Source: Bacillota bacterium
GTDB taxonomy: Bacteria > Bacillota > Clostridia > Lachnospirales > Lachnospiraceae
NCBI GenBank assembly: GCA_023410575.1
Contig: JAEYPP010000019.1
Location: 20,240-84,239, forward strand
DNA length: 64,000 bases
Reading direction: 5' to 3'
Shown: positions 50,905 through 59,851 of the stretch, in pieces
Layout: each line of letters starts with the position of its first letter
Numbering within the stretch: the first letter of the stretch is position 1
Notes under the pieces: model-generated
What the model was told of the DNA's origin: nothing
Seen by the model: the letters and a program-made list of their open reading frames with translations, nothing else
The model's database searches: none
Translations under genes and position numbers: made by a program

Positions 50905-51561
50905 TTATCTGAAGTATTCTAGTTTTCGTTCTATGTAATTAAATAATAAAGTAAGAATGCCTACAAATAGTAAATAAAAAATACCTGTATAAAAAAGTGG
51001 CCAAGTAAGACCTTCTGATTTCATAAAGGAATATCCCGCAAATGTCAGTTCATACGCTGCTATCATCCGTGCCAGAGAAGTATCTTTTACAAGCGTAATA
51101 ATCTCATTCGACATAGGTGGAACAACATGCTTCACCATTTGCAATAAAGTAATCTTAAAAAAGATTTGACTCTTAGTCATACCAAGTACTTGCCCAGCCT
51201 CTCGTTGCCCTGCTGGAACACTTTTGATCCCACCTCGAAAGATGACCGAAAAATAGCATGCATAATTAATTGTAAATGCCACCACAGTAGCCATCATTCG
51301 ACCAGTCTCATCGCCACTCCATATATTATGCTTTAACCATAACCCTGGTCCATAAAAGATAATAATTAATTGCAACATTAACGGTGTACCACGAATTACC
51401 CAGACAATAAATTGTGTGATGAAACGCAATACTCTCCATTTGCTCATTGATGCAAACGAAATAATCAGTCCCAATGGAAGAGCAAACATAAGAGTCAGTA
51501 TAAAAATCTGAAATGTGGTTAGTAAACCGCTAAGCAATGATTGCGTCACAGTAAAAAACAT
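50905..51561 (-). CDS. Amino-acid ABC transporter permease
   Basis: 218 residues, His/Glu/Gln/Arg/opine permease family, about five membrane helices. The family blocks FVWVIRGTPLMLQL and GQREAGQVLGMTKSQIFFKI (the EAA loop that docks the ATPase) are clear. It lies between the binding-protein gene (43 nt away) and the ATPase gene. Confidence 0.95.
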   Translation of the reverse strand: MFFTVTQSLLSGLLTTFQIFILTLMFALPLGLIISFASMSKWRVLRFITQFIVWVIRGTPLMLQLIIIFYGPGLWLKHNIWSGDETGRMMATVVAFTINYACYFSVIFRGGIKSVPAGQREAGQVLGMTKSQIFFKITLLQMVKHVVPPMSNEIITLVKDTSLARMIAAYELTFAGYSFMKSEGLTWPLFYTGIFYLLFVGILTLLFNYIERKLEYFR

Positions 51562-51603
51562 AATAATTTCTCCTTTGTTTCAATTCAATCAAAGATGACG
51601 TTT

Positions 51604-52404
51604 TTATTTCTCCTTAACAACAACGACCTGTGCATTGTTGCAATAAGGATTGCTACATTCCATCGCTTCTAACACTTCATTGGTTAATGTCATACCATTC
51701 CATACAACATCAATATTCTTGGAATCAAGTTCCATGATTTTGTTATCCCAATCAATTTCAACAAATTTTGCTTCTACACCTAATTTTTCTGCTACGATAC
51801 GAGCCATATCTGCATCAAAACCAATCCACTCATCAGAGCCTTCTTTATAATCCATTGGTTTAAAATCCGTGATACCAACGATTAAAGTCCCTTTTCCTTG
51901 AATATAAGATACATCACTCTCTTGACTTGCTATGTATTCGGTTGCCTTTTGCTCAACAAGAGATTCTTGAACACCATATTTTTTTGCAATCTCTTTCATA
52001 GAGCCATCTGCATAAGTGTCTGCAAGCACTTGATTGATATAGGATGCAAGATCGGAACCTTTACGGCAACCAACACCATATTCTTCTGTTGTTAACTCTT
52101 CCGTATGTATCATATCTGGATAACTTGTACCCTCTCCTATCATGGCTCCTGCCATTAATAAATCAATGATGGCTGCATCGGAAGTTCCTGAAGCTACTTC
52201 CATCAATGCATCTGCTTGGGATGCTACGGAATTATATTCATATCCCTTATCTTTTGCTGCTGCTTCACCAGCAGAACCAGCTTCTACTGCATATACCATA
52301 TCTTTTCCATCAGTACTTGTTTTCTTTGAATCCTTACTACATCCTGCAAATGCCAAGCTCATAACTAAAACTAAAACGAGTGTAATTGCTATTTTATTTT
52401 TCAT
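51604..52404 (-). CDS. Circularly permuted amino-acid binding lipoprotein
   Basis: 266 residues from the ATG at 52404 (AAGGAGGG 7 nt before). Lipobox LAFAGC (Cys 22). The SBP_bac_3 fold is present but its halves are swapped: residues about 36-150 (YAVEAGSAGEAAA, ASGTSDAAIIDL, EYGVGCRKGSDL, DGSMKEIAKKYG) correspond to the C-terminal half of GlnH-type proteins, and residues about 172-266 (GTLIVGITDFKPMDY, WIGFDADMARIVAEKLGV, VWNGMTLTNEV) to their N-terminal half. The new termini lie at the lobe crossover. It captures a polar amino acid outside the cell for the following permease and ATPase. Confidence 0.9.
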   Translation of the reverse strand: MKNKIAITLVLVLVMSLAFAGCSKDSKKTSTDGKDMVYAVEAGSAGEAAAKDKGYEYNSVASQADALMEVASGTSDAAIIDLLMAGAMIGEGTSYPDMIHTEELTTEEYGVGCRKGSDLASYINQVLADTYADGSMKEIAKKYGVQESLVEQKATEYIASQESDVSYIQGKGTLIVGITDFKPMDYKEGSDEWIGFDADMARIVAEKLGVEAKFVEIDWDNKIMELDSKNIDVVWNGMTLTNEVLEAMECSNPYCNNAQVVVVKEK

Positions 52405-52440
52405 AATTTTCCCTCCTTGAAATATGCTATTTCCTTTACC

Positions 52441-52469
52441 ATAATAGCATAGTAGCATACTAAAGTAAA
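52441..52469 (-). promoter_or_regulatory. Promoter of the amino-acid ABC operon
   Basis: TTTACT (52464-52469) and TATTAT (52441-52446), 17-nt spacer, 37 nt before the binding-protein start on the minus strand. Confidence 0.6.
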
Positions 52470-52498
52470 GGTGGTAATATGCAACAAGTTCAACTCAG

Positions 52499-52543
52499 AA
52501 TAAGGATATAACCACAAATTTCAGATGTGATTATATCCTTATT
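52499..52543 (-). terminator. Terminator of the lipocalin-like gene
   Basis: AATAAGGATATAA (52499-52511) and its perfect 13-bp complement (52531-52543), with CACA/TGTG pairing inside. It isolates the ABC operon promoter from the gene at 52557. The stem resembles the one at 42548-42586. Confidence 0.75.
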
Positions 52544-52556
52544 TTCTTTCAATTTA

Positions 52557-53078
52557 CTATTTCTCGGATTCCACTTCTAATTTACGAGTGGCCTTACAGT
52601 CACATACTACTTTCCACTCATCCTCTTGATTTTGCATAATATTCTGCCAATGAAAACTATTTTCTTCAATCTCAGAGAAAACCCATTTCATCTTTCCATG
52701 CTCCTCTGTAAGCTCTATTTTATCTCCCAATTTACGAGCACTTAGCCGAGTATATTCTCCCATGGCAGTATAATATACTTCCCATCCCTTGTTAAAGATG
52801 TTGAATGTTCGAATCGTTGTTCCATATTCGGTATTTGGTATACCTAATCTGACGCATTCCTTTCTCGGTGGAATAATAAATAAATCTTGAATACCACAAC
52901 CATTTAGTATTCTTGAAAAAATCCACTCACCTTTTTCTGTTTTCTCATTCTCCTGTCCTACACTAGTTGTCCACATAAAATCCCATTCACCAATCAATGG
53001 CCCAAACCAATCGAAATCATCTGGAATTGACTCATTTTTCTTTTCTGCTAGTAACGCATTACAAAATTCATGATTCAA
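52557..53078 (-). CDS. DUF1579-like lipocalin-fold protein
   Basis: 173 residues. The GEWDFMW opening (about residue 30), a beta-rich body with evenly spaced aromatic strands (GWEVYYTAMGEYT, MKWVFSEIEENSFHWQN) and the closing CKATRK resemble the DUF1579/lipocalin-like group. No signal peptide. It is divergent from a LysR gene with a dyad between them, so it may be that regulator's target. Function unknown. Confidence 0.65.
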   Translation of the reverse strand: MNHEFCNALLAEKKNESIPDDFDWFGPLIGEWDFMWTTSVGQENEKTEKGEWIFSRILNGCGIQDLFIIPPRKECVRLGIPNTEYGTTIRTFNIFNKGWEVYYTAMGEYTRLSARKLGDKIELTEEHGKMKWVFSEIEENSFHWQNIMQNQEDEWKVVCDCKATRKLEVESEK

Positions 53079-53120
53079 CTAATCATCCCCCTTTTATTTT
53101 ATTTCTATAATGCTATAATA

Positions 53121-53141
53121 CATTTATAAATACAATAAATG
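53121..53141. promoter_or_regulatory. Dyad between divergent lipocalin-like and LysR genes
   Basis: CATTTAT (53121-53127) and ATAAATG (53135-53141), 7-nt spacer, in the 100-bp divergent region. The position fits a LysR recognition site, although the T-N11-A core is not sharp. Confidence 0.4.
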
Positions 53142-53178
53142 AAATTAATAGTTTTTATAACAATAATAAAGGAGATTT

Positions 53179-54078
53179 ATGATGGATTTAAGATATCTAA
53201 AAAGCTTTTATATTCTATCACAAGAGCTAAATTTCACCAGAGCAGCAGAGAAACTTGGATACACACAAGCAAATGTAACTTTACAGATTCAGTCTCTAGA
53301 AGAAGAAGTACATACTCAATTATTCAATAGAATAGGGAAAAACATTACACTGACTGAAACAGGAAAAAAGCTAGTTCCAATCGTAGCAAAGATGATAAAC
53401 CTTGAAGAGTCAATCGTTCATATCGAAGATGATGAAGGTTCTGGTACTATACGTATTGGTGTGTGTGATTCTTTATGCATTAACCGCGTTCCGAAAATCA
53501 TTTGTAAATTTAAAGAACAATATCCTAATGTTACATTTACTTTAGATATACTAAAATGTTCTGAATTTTACTCAAAATTAACACAGAATCAGCTAGACCT
53601 CGCTTTTACAATTGGATATTTAAAGAAAGAAGAACATATCTATTATTCTGCAGAAATGGAAGAAAAAATAGCTGTGTTAGCTTCTCCAAATCATCCACTT
53701 ACTAAGAAGAATAGCTTAACCGCAAAAGATTTTTCAGGAATACCACTTATTCTCGCCGAAAAAGCAGCTTACTATCGCATAAACTTTGAACGAGATCTCT
53801 TAATCAATAATATTACGCCAATGATTATAATAGAAACTGAGAGCATACAGGCCATCAAAAAATTAACTGAGAATGGCCTTGGTATAAGCATTATGCCAGA
53901 AGTAGCCGTTCAAGAAGAATTAAAAAATGGTGCCTTGTCTGTACTTAATTATTCATGTAACTATGATATATATTCCCACATCATCTGGCATAAAGATAAG
54001 CAACTATCTGCTTGTCAGAAAAGCTTCATATCATTTGCAGAAAAGCAAATTATGAACGAGAAAAGAACCAGAGACTAG
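53179..54078 (+). CDS. LysR family transcriptional regulator
   Basis: 299 residues, the standard length. The winged helix-turn-helix fills residues 1-60 (YLKSFYILSQELNFTRAAEK, TQANVTLQIQSLEEEV) and a periplasmic-binding-protein-like effector domain fills about 88-295. AAAGGAG lies before two consecutive ATGs. It reads away from the 52557-53078 gene, and convergently toward the BFD ferredoxin gene. Confidence 0.93.
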   Translation: MMDLRYLKSFYILSQELNFTRAAEKLGYTQANVTLQIQSLEEEVHTQLFNRIGKNITLTETGKKLVPIVAKMINLEESIVHIEDDEGSGTIRIGVCDSLCINRVPKIICKFKEQYPNVTFTLDILKCSEFYSKLTQNQLDLAFTIGYLKKEEHIYYSAEMEEKIAVLASPNHPLTKKNSLTAKDFSGIPLILAEKAAYYRINFERDLLINNITPMIIIETESIQAIKKLTENGLGISIMPEVAVQEELKNGALSVLNYSCNYDIYSHIIWHKDKQLSACQKSFISFAEKQIMNEKRTRD

Positions 54079-54100
54079 TACATTCTCTGGTTCTTTTTTT
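54062..54100 (+). terminator. Terminator of the LysR gene
   Basis: AAAGAACCAGAGA (54062-54074) pairs with TCTCTGGTTCTTT (from 54084), and seven T follow. The stem includes the LysR stop codon. Confidence 0.85.
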
Positions 54101-54106
54101 ACTGTA

Positions 54107-54406
54107 TTATCTTTTATTTTCAATGATGTTAGCTACAACACCTTTACATCTTCCACAACCCTTAGTTGCTTTCGTAGCCTCAGCCACTTTTTCAATGGTA
54201 TCTGCGCCGTTCTTTACTGCAGCAACTACTTCTTCAACAGATACGTTATTACATCTACAAGCATTTTTTAATACTGCTTCGACTTCGTTAAGTTCGGCAT
54301 CATTTTCAATGACAATATCAGTCATTTCCTTTACTTCTTCTGCAGTTCTAGCTCCTTTCGCTTGAGCTTCTCTTACTTTTACATACTTGTCCTTTTCTAA
54401 ATTCAT
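54107..54406 (-). CDS. BFD-like [2Fe-2S] protein
   Basis: 99 residues. The BFD-type cluster site is complete: NACRCNNVS (CxC, about residue 48) and GCGRCKGVV (CxxC, about residue 84), spaced as in bacterioferritin-associated ferredoxin and NifU/NasB middle domains. A helical N-terminal half (1-45) is extra. It may be an electron carrier or iron-release partner; no bacterioferritin or reductase gene is adjacent. Confidence 0.85.
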   Translation of the reverse strand: MNLEKDKYVKVREAQAKGARTAEEVKEMTDIVIENDAELNEVEAVLKNACRCNNVSVEEVVAAVKNGADTIEKVAEATKATKGCGRCKGVVANIIENKR

Positions 54407-54578
54407 GTGTTACTCCTTAAATCTACATATATTGTTCTTATTCTTAATTCCAATCACTATTTTATACTGACAACTGGAATTTATACTACTCAATAAGTAG
54501 CTTATCATTATATGTAAATATATATTAGCATATATATACTGTTACCACAACATCCACTTTTTTACATACCGCTCATTT

Positions 54579-55331
54579 TTACTGTCCACCATACTGATAT
54601 CTAGTTCTAGTTTTTAAAAATTTACCATACCGAATCGCCGATTGCTTACATCCATGAATACAGTTTAGACAAAAGGTACAATCCCCTTCCCACTTAGGTT
54701 GTCCACCAACTATATGTATTACATTACACGGACAGCTTTTCTCGCATTGTTCACAGCCATTACAGTCTTTTGTAACAGAGAATTTTTTTGCATGTTTGGT
54801 TTTTCTATAAGCATACCCAACGACTGGAGTTAAGAAAGCTATCTTTCCCTTTGTTATGTAACATATTTTTTCTCGACGCCCTATCATCGATATAATTTTA
54901 TCTATTTCAACTTCAGCACTATCTAAGATAGTCTTTTGCTTGTCAATACTCACAATTTGAAATCCAAACATATGATTGTCAATCATCTTAACTCCGAAGA
55001 CTCCATCGATTGGTATCTGTTTCGTACTCAAGGTTTTAATAAACCTACCCATCACATTACCAGGAGCTATACCATAAGATACTATTGCATAGACATATTG
55101 TTTCTGATATCCCGATAATTTCAATTCCGTTATAAACTTCTCAACTATTGTTGGCATGCAATACCAATACACAGGAAAGATAAAACCTACACTTTCATCT
55201 TCCCCAATTTCATAAGTCTCTTTCTTCCCAATGATACTTTCAGACATAAATACGAGTCTTTCTCCTGTACTATTTACAATCTTATCTGCAATATGCTTCG
55301 AATTTCCTGTTCCACTAAAATAAAATATCAT
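54579..55331 (-). CDS. EFR1-type flavodoxin-ferredoxin protein
   Basis: 250 residues. The N-terminal flavodoxin-like domain (1-165) has the FMN phosphate loop FSGTGNSKH and FIFPVYWYCMP. The C-terminal part (about 185-235) has two [4Fe-4S] motifs: CNGCEQCEKSCP and CTFCLNCIHGC. EFRs carry out low-potential electron transfer in anaerobes; partners are unknown. It lies 10 nt after a small membrane protein gene and, with it, behind a MarR-type promoter. Confidence 0.92.
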   Translation of the reverse strand: MIFYFSGTGNSKHIADKIVNSTGERLVFMSESIIGKKETYEIGEDESVGFIFPVYWYCMPTIVEKFITELKLSGYQKQYVYAIVSYGIAPGNVMGRFIKTLSTKQIPIDGVFGVKMIDNHMFGFQIVSIDKQKTILDSAEVEIDKIISMIGRREKICYITKGKIAFLTPVVGYAYRKTKHAKKFSVTKDCNGCEQCEKSCPCNVIHIVGGQPKWEGDCTFCLNCIHGCKQSAIRYGKFLKTRTRYQYGGQ

Positions 55332-55341
55332 ACTTCTTCTC

Positions 55342-55617
55342 CTATTTTCTCTTCTTTTGACGCCTTATAGCATTGATTATTCTCATAATACTGAATTTCT
55401 TTCTAATTTTTAATACAACCTCACGACCAAGCATTAGGCTTCCTATCCAAAATATGATTTCGCTGACGATCACCATTGCTAAAGTTATACCTGCAACCGT
55501 AGCTGCAGGAAAAGGCAAGCAAGCATTAAATGGCATAATTGCGTATAACGTAAAGGAAATTACAATTAGGCTAAGCGCAATGACTTTATATATCTTCTTC
55601 TTTTCTATACATTTCAT
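55342..55617 (-). CDS. Small two-helix membrane protein
   Basis: 91 residues with two membrane segments (about 11-28 and 36-62) and a strongly basic tail (RIINAIRRQKKRK). The layout is that of the transporter-suffix-domain small proteins seen in Firmicutes; function unknown. It is the first gene behind the promoter at 55695-55723 and precedes the EFR1 gene. Confidence 0.7.
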   Translation of the reverse strand: MKCIEKKKIYKVIALSLIVISFTLYAIMPFNACLPFPAATVAGITLAMVIVSEIIFWIGSLMLGREVVLKIRKKFSIMRIINAIRRQKKRK

Positions 55618-55660
55618 AATAACACCTTATTCTCTTTTCTAATCATCATAAATTGGTTAT

Positions 55661-55723
55661 TTAGTTAATATATTTTAATTAAATTCTATTAACTAATTTA
55701 TCATAATGAAAGCGTACTGTCAA
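55661..55723 (-). promoter_or_regulatory. Promoter with MarR-type operator (copy 1)
   Basis: -35 TTGACA (55718-55723), -10 TAAATT (55695-55700), spacer 17. Downstream, TTAGTTAAT (55661-55669) and ATTAACTAA (55688-55696) form a perfect dyad with TTTAATTAAA in the centre. The whole 65 bp is nearly duplicated at 56205-56262. Confidence 0.7.
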
Positions 55724-55732
55724 TAGTACGCT

Positions 55733-56173
55733 TTATATGAGTCTTTTTTTTTCTAATCTATCTACTAATACAGTAAAAATACGTTCTACTATTTTTAGTT
55801 CTTTATCGTCAGTTGCTATATCTTTAATGGTATCTGTAACCCATTTGTATACTGCTTTATCACCTTGTAAGATACCTCTTCCCTTTGTCGTGAGTTCAAC
55901 ATAATACACTCTTTTATCCTCAATTGATTGTTGTTTTTCAACTAGCCCCATACTAATTAGTTTTCTTATAATTGCCGAAACAGCAGGCTTAGTCAATGAT
56001 AATTTCTCTGCAATCTGGGAAAAGTTTGGTTTCTGCAAGGAATGAATTACTAGTAAGTAATAATAGTCATTGTTTGAAAATTTGTTTACTTCCTCCTCTG
56101 TCATCATAGCGTTAAGATTTCGTATACATTCTTCCCATAATAAATTAACAAGAGTAGAGAATTTCTCTTCCAT
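55733..56173 (-). CDS. MarR family transcriptional regulator
   Basis: 146 residues, whole MarR fold. The winged helix is in FSQIAEKLSLTKPAVSAIIR (about residue 55-75) and the wing in QQSIEDKRVYYVELT. It lies just upstream of the membrane protein/EFR1 pair, and both units carry near-identical promoter-operators, so it very probably represses itself and them. The ligand is unknown. Confidence 0.93.
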   Translation of the reverse strand: MEEKFSTLVNLLWEECIRNLNAMMTEEEVNKFSNNDYYYLLVIHSLQKPNFSQIAEKLSLTKPAVSAIIRKLISMGLVEKQQSIEDKRVYYVELTTKGRGILQGDKAVYKWVTDTIKDIATDDKELKIVERIFTVLVDRLEKKRLI

Positions 56174-56204
56174 CTAACTCCTCCATTCAACTTATCTTAA
56201 TCAG

Positions 56205-56262
56205 TTTACATATTTTAATTAAATACTTTTATCAACTTATCATAATAAAAATGCACTGTCAA
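56205..56262 (-). promoter_or_regulatory. Promoter with MarR-type operator (copy 2)
   Basis: -35 TTGACA (56257-56262), -10 TAAGTT (56234-56239), spacer 17, then ATTTAATTAAAAT between weaker half-sites. It precedes the MarR gene itself and aligns base by base with copy 1. Confidence 0.7.
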
Positions 56263-56353
56263 TACTACGCATCTCCTCGTGCGCTTATGCCTTACCCAAA
56301 AGTTTTGACTAGAAGACCCCTAGTCCAATCAAATACCTAAAATAGTTATGTGA

Positions 56354-57220
56354 TTACTTTATCAATAAATCAATTAATGTTTGTAACTCGTTTGAAATCC
56401 ATGTGTCCTTGTGTATCAAAAGTTGGGAGAAAATATGATAATCTGTTTGATATGGAAGCGGTGTAAGTAATTTCTGTGCGATTTCTTCCTGAATAGCCAA
56501 TAGCGGAAGAAAACCAATTCCAAGATTATGTAGGACAAAATTTTTTATAATCTGAATACTACTCGTCTCTAAGATTGGATGAAAGATAGCTTCCGCCATT
56601 CGAAACTCTGCTTCTAATGCTTTCCGATAGCAACAGCATTTTCCAGTTACAATCAAATTTTCGTGCTCCATATCCGACAGTTGAATCTTCTTTTTTGAAA
56701 CAAGTGGATGAGTGGATGCCGAGAATAAAGTAATCGGTTCCTGTGCGCTTGATAAACATACTAAGCTAGAGTTGGCCATTTTCGTATCTAGAATGTATGC
56801 AAGGTCTATACTTCCTTGTTCAAATAGAGATAGATAATTATCGGTATCAAGGAGTACGATCTCAATTTCAATATGGGGATAGAATTGCTTAAAAGTCTGT
56901 ATTTTTGCAGGGAGTAAATAGGAACAAAGAGATTCACTGGCACCAATGACAATCTTACGTATCCCAATGGTAGAGATGTTATGTATCGCTTCTTCTTGCA
57001 AACTAAGAATCTGTGTAGCATAAGGCACTAACTGCTTCCCACTGTCAGTTAAGCTAACGGTATGCCCAATCCTATGAAACAGCCGGACTTGTAATTCTTC
57101 TTCAAGATTTTGAATATGGCTGGAGATATTCGATTGCGCATAGTGTAGTTCTTCCGCTGTTTTTGTAAAATTCCGAAGTCTAGCCAAGGTGAGAAATATT
57201 TTTAGTTGTTTTATTTCCAT
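56354..57220 (-). CDS. LysR family transcriptional regulator
   Basis: 288 residues from the ATG at 57220 (GGAGG 10 nt before). Helix-turn-helix at residues 1-60 (LKIFLTLARLRNFTKTAEEL, AQSNISSHIQNLEEEL), effector domain about 87-288. It is divergent from a cupin gene, and the dyad at 57263-57277 lies between them, the classical LysR arrangement. Confidence 0.93.
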   Translation of the reverse strand: MEIKQLKIFLTLARLRNFTKTAEELHYAQSNISSHIQNLEEELQVRLFHRIGHTVSLTDSGKQLVPYATQILSLQEEAIHNISTIGIRKIVIGASESLCSYLLPAKIQTFKQFYPHIEIEIVLLDTDNYLSLFEQGSIDLAYILDTKMANSSLVCLSSAQEPITLFSASTHPLVSKKKIQLSDMEHENLIVTGKCCCYRKALEAEFRMAEAIFHPILETSSIQIIKNFVLHNLGIGFLPLLAIQEEIAQKLLTPLPYQTDYHIFSQLLIHKDTWISNELQTLIDLLIK

Positions 57221-57262
57221 AGACAATTCACCTCCGTACAATCGCTAAAACAGATTAAAATG

Positions 57263-57277
57263 ATAGATACTATCTAT
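57263..57277. promoter_or_regulatory. LysR-type operator candidate
   Basis: ATAGATA-C-TATCTAT is a perfect 7+7 dyad in the divergent region between the LysR and cupin genes. It contains the T-N11-A spacing expected of LysR sites. Confidence 0.6.
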
Positions 57278-57350
57278 TTTACAGTTCTATAAAATTATGA
57301 TACCATCAAAAAATAAGGAAATCAATAGAAAATCAAGGAGGGAATTGTTT

Positions 57351-57698
57351 ATGTTAGAAGTAAAGAATCTAATGAAAGAAGTCAATAGCGTCGATGGATT
57401 ATACTTATATAAGAAAATAGGACATATGAATGGAAATGTACTCAGTGTGGTGCAGGTTGAGAATCGGACACTGGATTTTCACATACATGCTAAGTCAGAT
57501 GAAATGTTCTGTGTTTTAGAAGGAGAGTTTCAGTTAGAAACACAGGAGGGTCTGATACCACTAAAAGAAGGAGAATTTGTAATTGTACCAGCTGGGACAT
57601 TACATCGTCCAGTAGTGACAACCCTGGCTAAATTTTTAATGGTAGAGTATGAAGGCACGCTAAATAAAGAAAACAGCGGTGATCTTTACGAAGATTGA
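57351..57698 (+). CDS. Small cupin-domain protein
   Basis: 115 residues from the ATG at 57351, placed by AAGGAGG 8 nt upstream. Single cupin barrel: metal motif 1 in DFHIHAKSDEMFCVLEGEF and motif 2 in VPAGTLHRPV, giving the His/Glu ligands. It could be an isomerase or a simple metal-dependent enzyme. The divergent LysR gene suggests substrate-induced expression. Confidence 0.85.
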   Translation: MLEVKNLMKEVNSVDGLYLYKKIGHMNGNVLSVVQVENRTLDFHIHAKSDEMFCVLEGEFQLETQEGLIPLKEGEFVIVPAGTLHRPVVTTLAKFLMVEYEGTLNKENSGDLYED

Positions 57699-57707
57699 TA
57701 ACTACTT

Positions 57708-57741
57708 AGGATACAACCATCGAACTCAATGATTGTATCCT
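57708..57741 (+). terminator. Terminator of the cupin gene
   Basis: AGGATACAA (57708-57716) and TTGTATCCT (57733-57741), followed by TTCTTAAAT, 10 nt after the stop codon. Confidence 0.8.
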
Positions 57742-57847
57742 TTCTTAAATACATATGATATTTTAACAAAACCTATTTATGGCACTTAAAAGAAGGGTTA
57801 TCTTTTTTATAGAGACTATCTATGAAATAGCGTTATATTTTTTTACT

Positions 57848-58717
57848 CTATAATTCTTCCAAACTTGGTATCGATTTTGCTGCTCCTGTTCTACTAACCG
57901 CAATTGAAGATGCTTTAGCGGCTATTTCTAGTGCCTTGGTAACCTGTTCTCCACGCATGATTTGTGCAAGATAAAATCCTGTGAATGTATCCCCAGCTGC
58001 CGTTGTATCAACTACATCTACAGCAAAAATTGGCTGAACGTATCGTTGCATTCCTTGTTGGTATATCGCTCCCTTATCTCCCAATGTAAGCACAACCGAA
58101 GCGTCTGGATATTGCTTTAACATTTCATGAAGAATATCATCAGGTTCCGTTTTCCCTGTAATCTGATGTCCCTCAACTTCATTTAATAGAAAGCATGCGA
58201 TTTTACTGAAATCACAGGTTGCTAACTGTTCATCATAAGGTGATGGATTCATTATAATTTTAAGTCCCCTATCATATGCTTGATCAATTAGATAACTAAC
58301 CATATTTACTTCATTTTGTAATAATAAGTAATCTCCTGCTTCAAACTGTGATAGTACTGTATCGATATAACCTTTTGTTAATCTTCGATTACTACCTCCA
58401 AAAAGTATTATTGAGTTTTGACCTGTTTGTTCTACCTGAATGATCGCATGTCCACTTTTTCCTTGAATCTGTTTGATATAGTTTGTTATTACTCCATTCT
58501 CAGATAAGATATCGCAAAGACTTTGGCCATCTTCTCCTACCATTCCTGCGTGATATACGTTGGCACCTGCTTTTGCTAGTGCAATGGATTGATTTAAACC
58601 TTTTCCACCACAGAATGTCTCCATTTTCGTAGATGCTATCGTCTCGCCAGGAGTAACAATATGTGTTAGAGAATATACATAGTCATAGTTTAATGATCCG
58701 AAATTTAGTATCTTCAT
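57848..58717 (-). CDS. Ribokinase-like PfkB family sugar kinase
   Basis: 289 residues from the ATG at 58717 (AGGAG 7 nt before). PfkB motifs are intact: TFCGGKGLNQSIALAKAG (about residue 38) and the catalytic DTTAAGDTFTGF with the base Asp (about residue 236). Length and blocks match ribokinases. It lies 55 nt downstream of an old-yellow-enzyme gene, with no sugar transporter nearby, so its substrate may be ribose or a nucleoside-derived sugar. Confidence 0.88.
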   Translation of the reverse strand: MKILNFGSLNYDYVYSLTHIVTPGETIASTKMETFCGGKGLNQSIALAKAGANVYHAGMVGEDGQSLCDILSENGVITNYIKQIQGKSGHAIIQVEQTGQNSIILFGGSNRRLTKGYIDTVLSQFEAGDYLLLQNEVNMVSYLIDQAYDRGLKIIMNPSPYDEQLATCDFSKIACFLLNEVEGHQITGKTEPDDILHEMLKQYPDASVVLTLGDKGAIYQQGMQRYVQPIFAVDVVDTTAAGDTFTGFYLAQIMRGEQVTKALEIAAKASSIAVSRTGAAKSIPSLEEL

Positions 58718-58771
58718 ACCTAATCTCCTCATAATTTTCTATCTCATTCTTAACGTAAAAGATAAAATCCT

Positions 58772-59851
58772 TTACGTTTTGTTTCGTATAATTTCTGCTG
58801 GACAATGAAGCTTCGTAAAAGGTCCATATTGACATGCTTTGCATCCGTAACACTTAGTATACTCACTGCCATTGATTACTGCATTTGCAAATCCAGGATC
58901 CGCCAATATAGCCCGACCTAAGTCAACGGTATCTATATACTCATTTTCAATGAGGTATTTAACCATCTCAGGTGTTTTAATACCTCCAACACACGAAACA
59001 GCAACTTTTCCACTAAAATGCTGTTTGAAATATACACCAAGCCTAGGCAAGTTATCAATATCTGTATTCTTGAATCCCGGAAGTTCATCGAGTGATGTCA
59101 TCCCAGAGGAAACTTGAAGATAATCACAGCCAGCAGCTACATATTCTTCTGCAACCGCTATAGCATCTTCAACAGTCGCATCCATTCCTGTTGTACGAAC
59201 TGAAATAAGGAAATCAGGCCCACATAGCTGTCTTATATTCTTAATGATTTCACAAGCAAAACGTGCACGATTCTCTACACTACCGCCATACTCATCATTT
59301 CTGAGATTATTGACTTGAGAAACAAACTGATTAATCAGATATCCATGACAGCCATGTAGCTGAATTCCATCATACCCCGCTTTTTGCGCTCTCACTGCCG
59401 AATCCACAAAAGCTTGCTCAATATTATGTATTTCATCGATTGTCATCGCATGTGTTATGTACTCACCTCTATACCCATTCATATGAAGCTTAGATGGTCC
59501 AATAGCTGGACCACACTCTGGATTTGAAACATATCCCGTATGGTTTAATTGAATTATAACGACTGCCCCTGCATTGTGACAATCTTTCGTAATTGACTTA
59601 TGTCCTTCTATCTGTGAATCATCCCACATTCCCATATGATTCTTTCCGAACCGTCCACCAGGAAGCACAGCAGTAGCTTCGACACAGATAAGCCCTGTTC
59701 CACCCTGAGCGCATGCCTTATAATGCTCAATATGTTTACTGGTTACCATACCCGTATCGTCAGTAAAATCAAACTTTACCGTTGGTGCGAATGTAATTCT
59801 ATTCTTTACAAGAAACTTACCTATTTGGATTGGTGTATCAATCTTGGTCAT
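58772..59851 (-). CDS. NADH:flavin oxidoreductase, old yellow enzyme family
   Basis: 359 residues, TIM-barrel FMN enzyme. FMN and substrate blocks: NRITFAPT, GYDGIQLHGCHGYLINQF (His pair) and VDLGRAILADP. The C-terminal Cys tail (YTKCYGCKACQYGP) has the CxxC-x-x-C pattern of iron-sulfur-containing 2,4-dienoyl-CoA reductase-like members but is cut short, without the following FAD/NAD domains. It should reduce activated C=C bonds. Probable operon with the kinase gene. Confidence 0.88.
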   Translation of the reverse strand: MTKIDTPIQIGKFLVKNRITFAPTVKFDFTDDTGMVTSKHIEHYKACAQGGTGLICVEATAVLPGGRFGKNHMGMWDDSQIEGHKSITKDCHNAGAVVIIQLNHTGYVSNPECGPAIGPSKLHMNGYRGEYITHAMTIDEIHNIEQAFVDSAVRAQKAGYDGIQLHGCHGYLINQFVSQVNNLRNDEYGGSVENRARFACEIIKNIRQLCGPDFLISVRTTGMDATVEDAIAVAEEYVAAGCDYLQVSSGMTSLDELPGFKNTDIDNLPRLGVYFKQHFSGKVAVSCVGGIKTPEMVKYLIENEYIDTVDLGRAILADPGFANAVINGSEYTKCYGCKACQYGPFTKLHCPAEIIRNKT

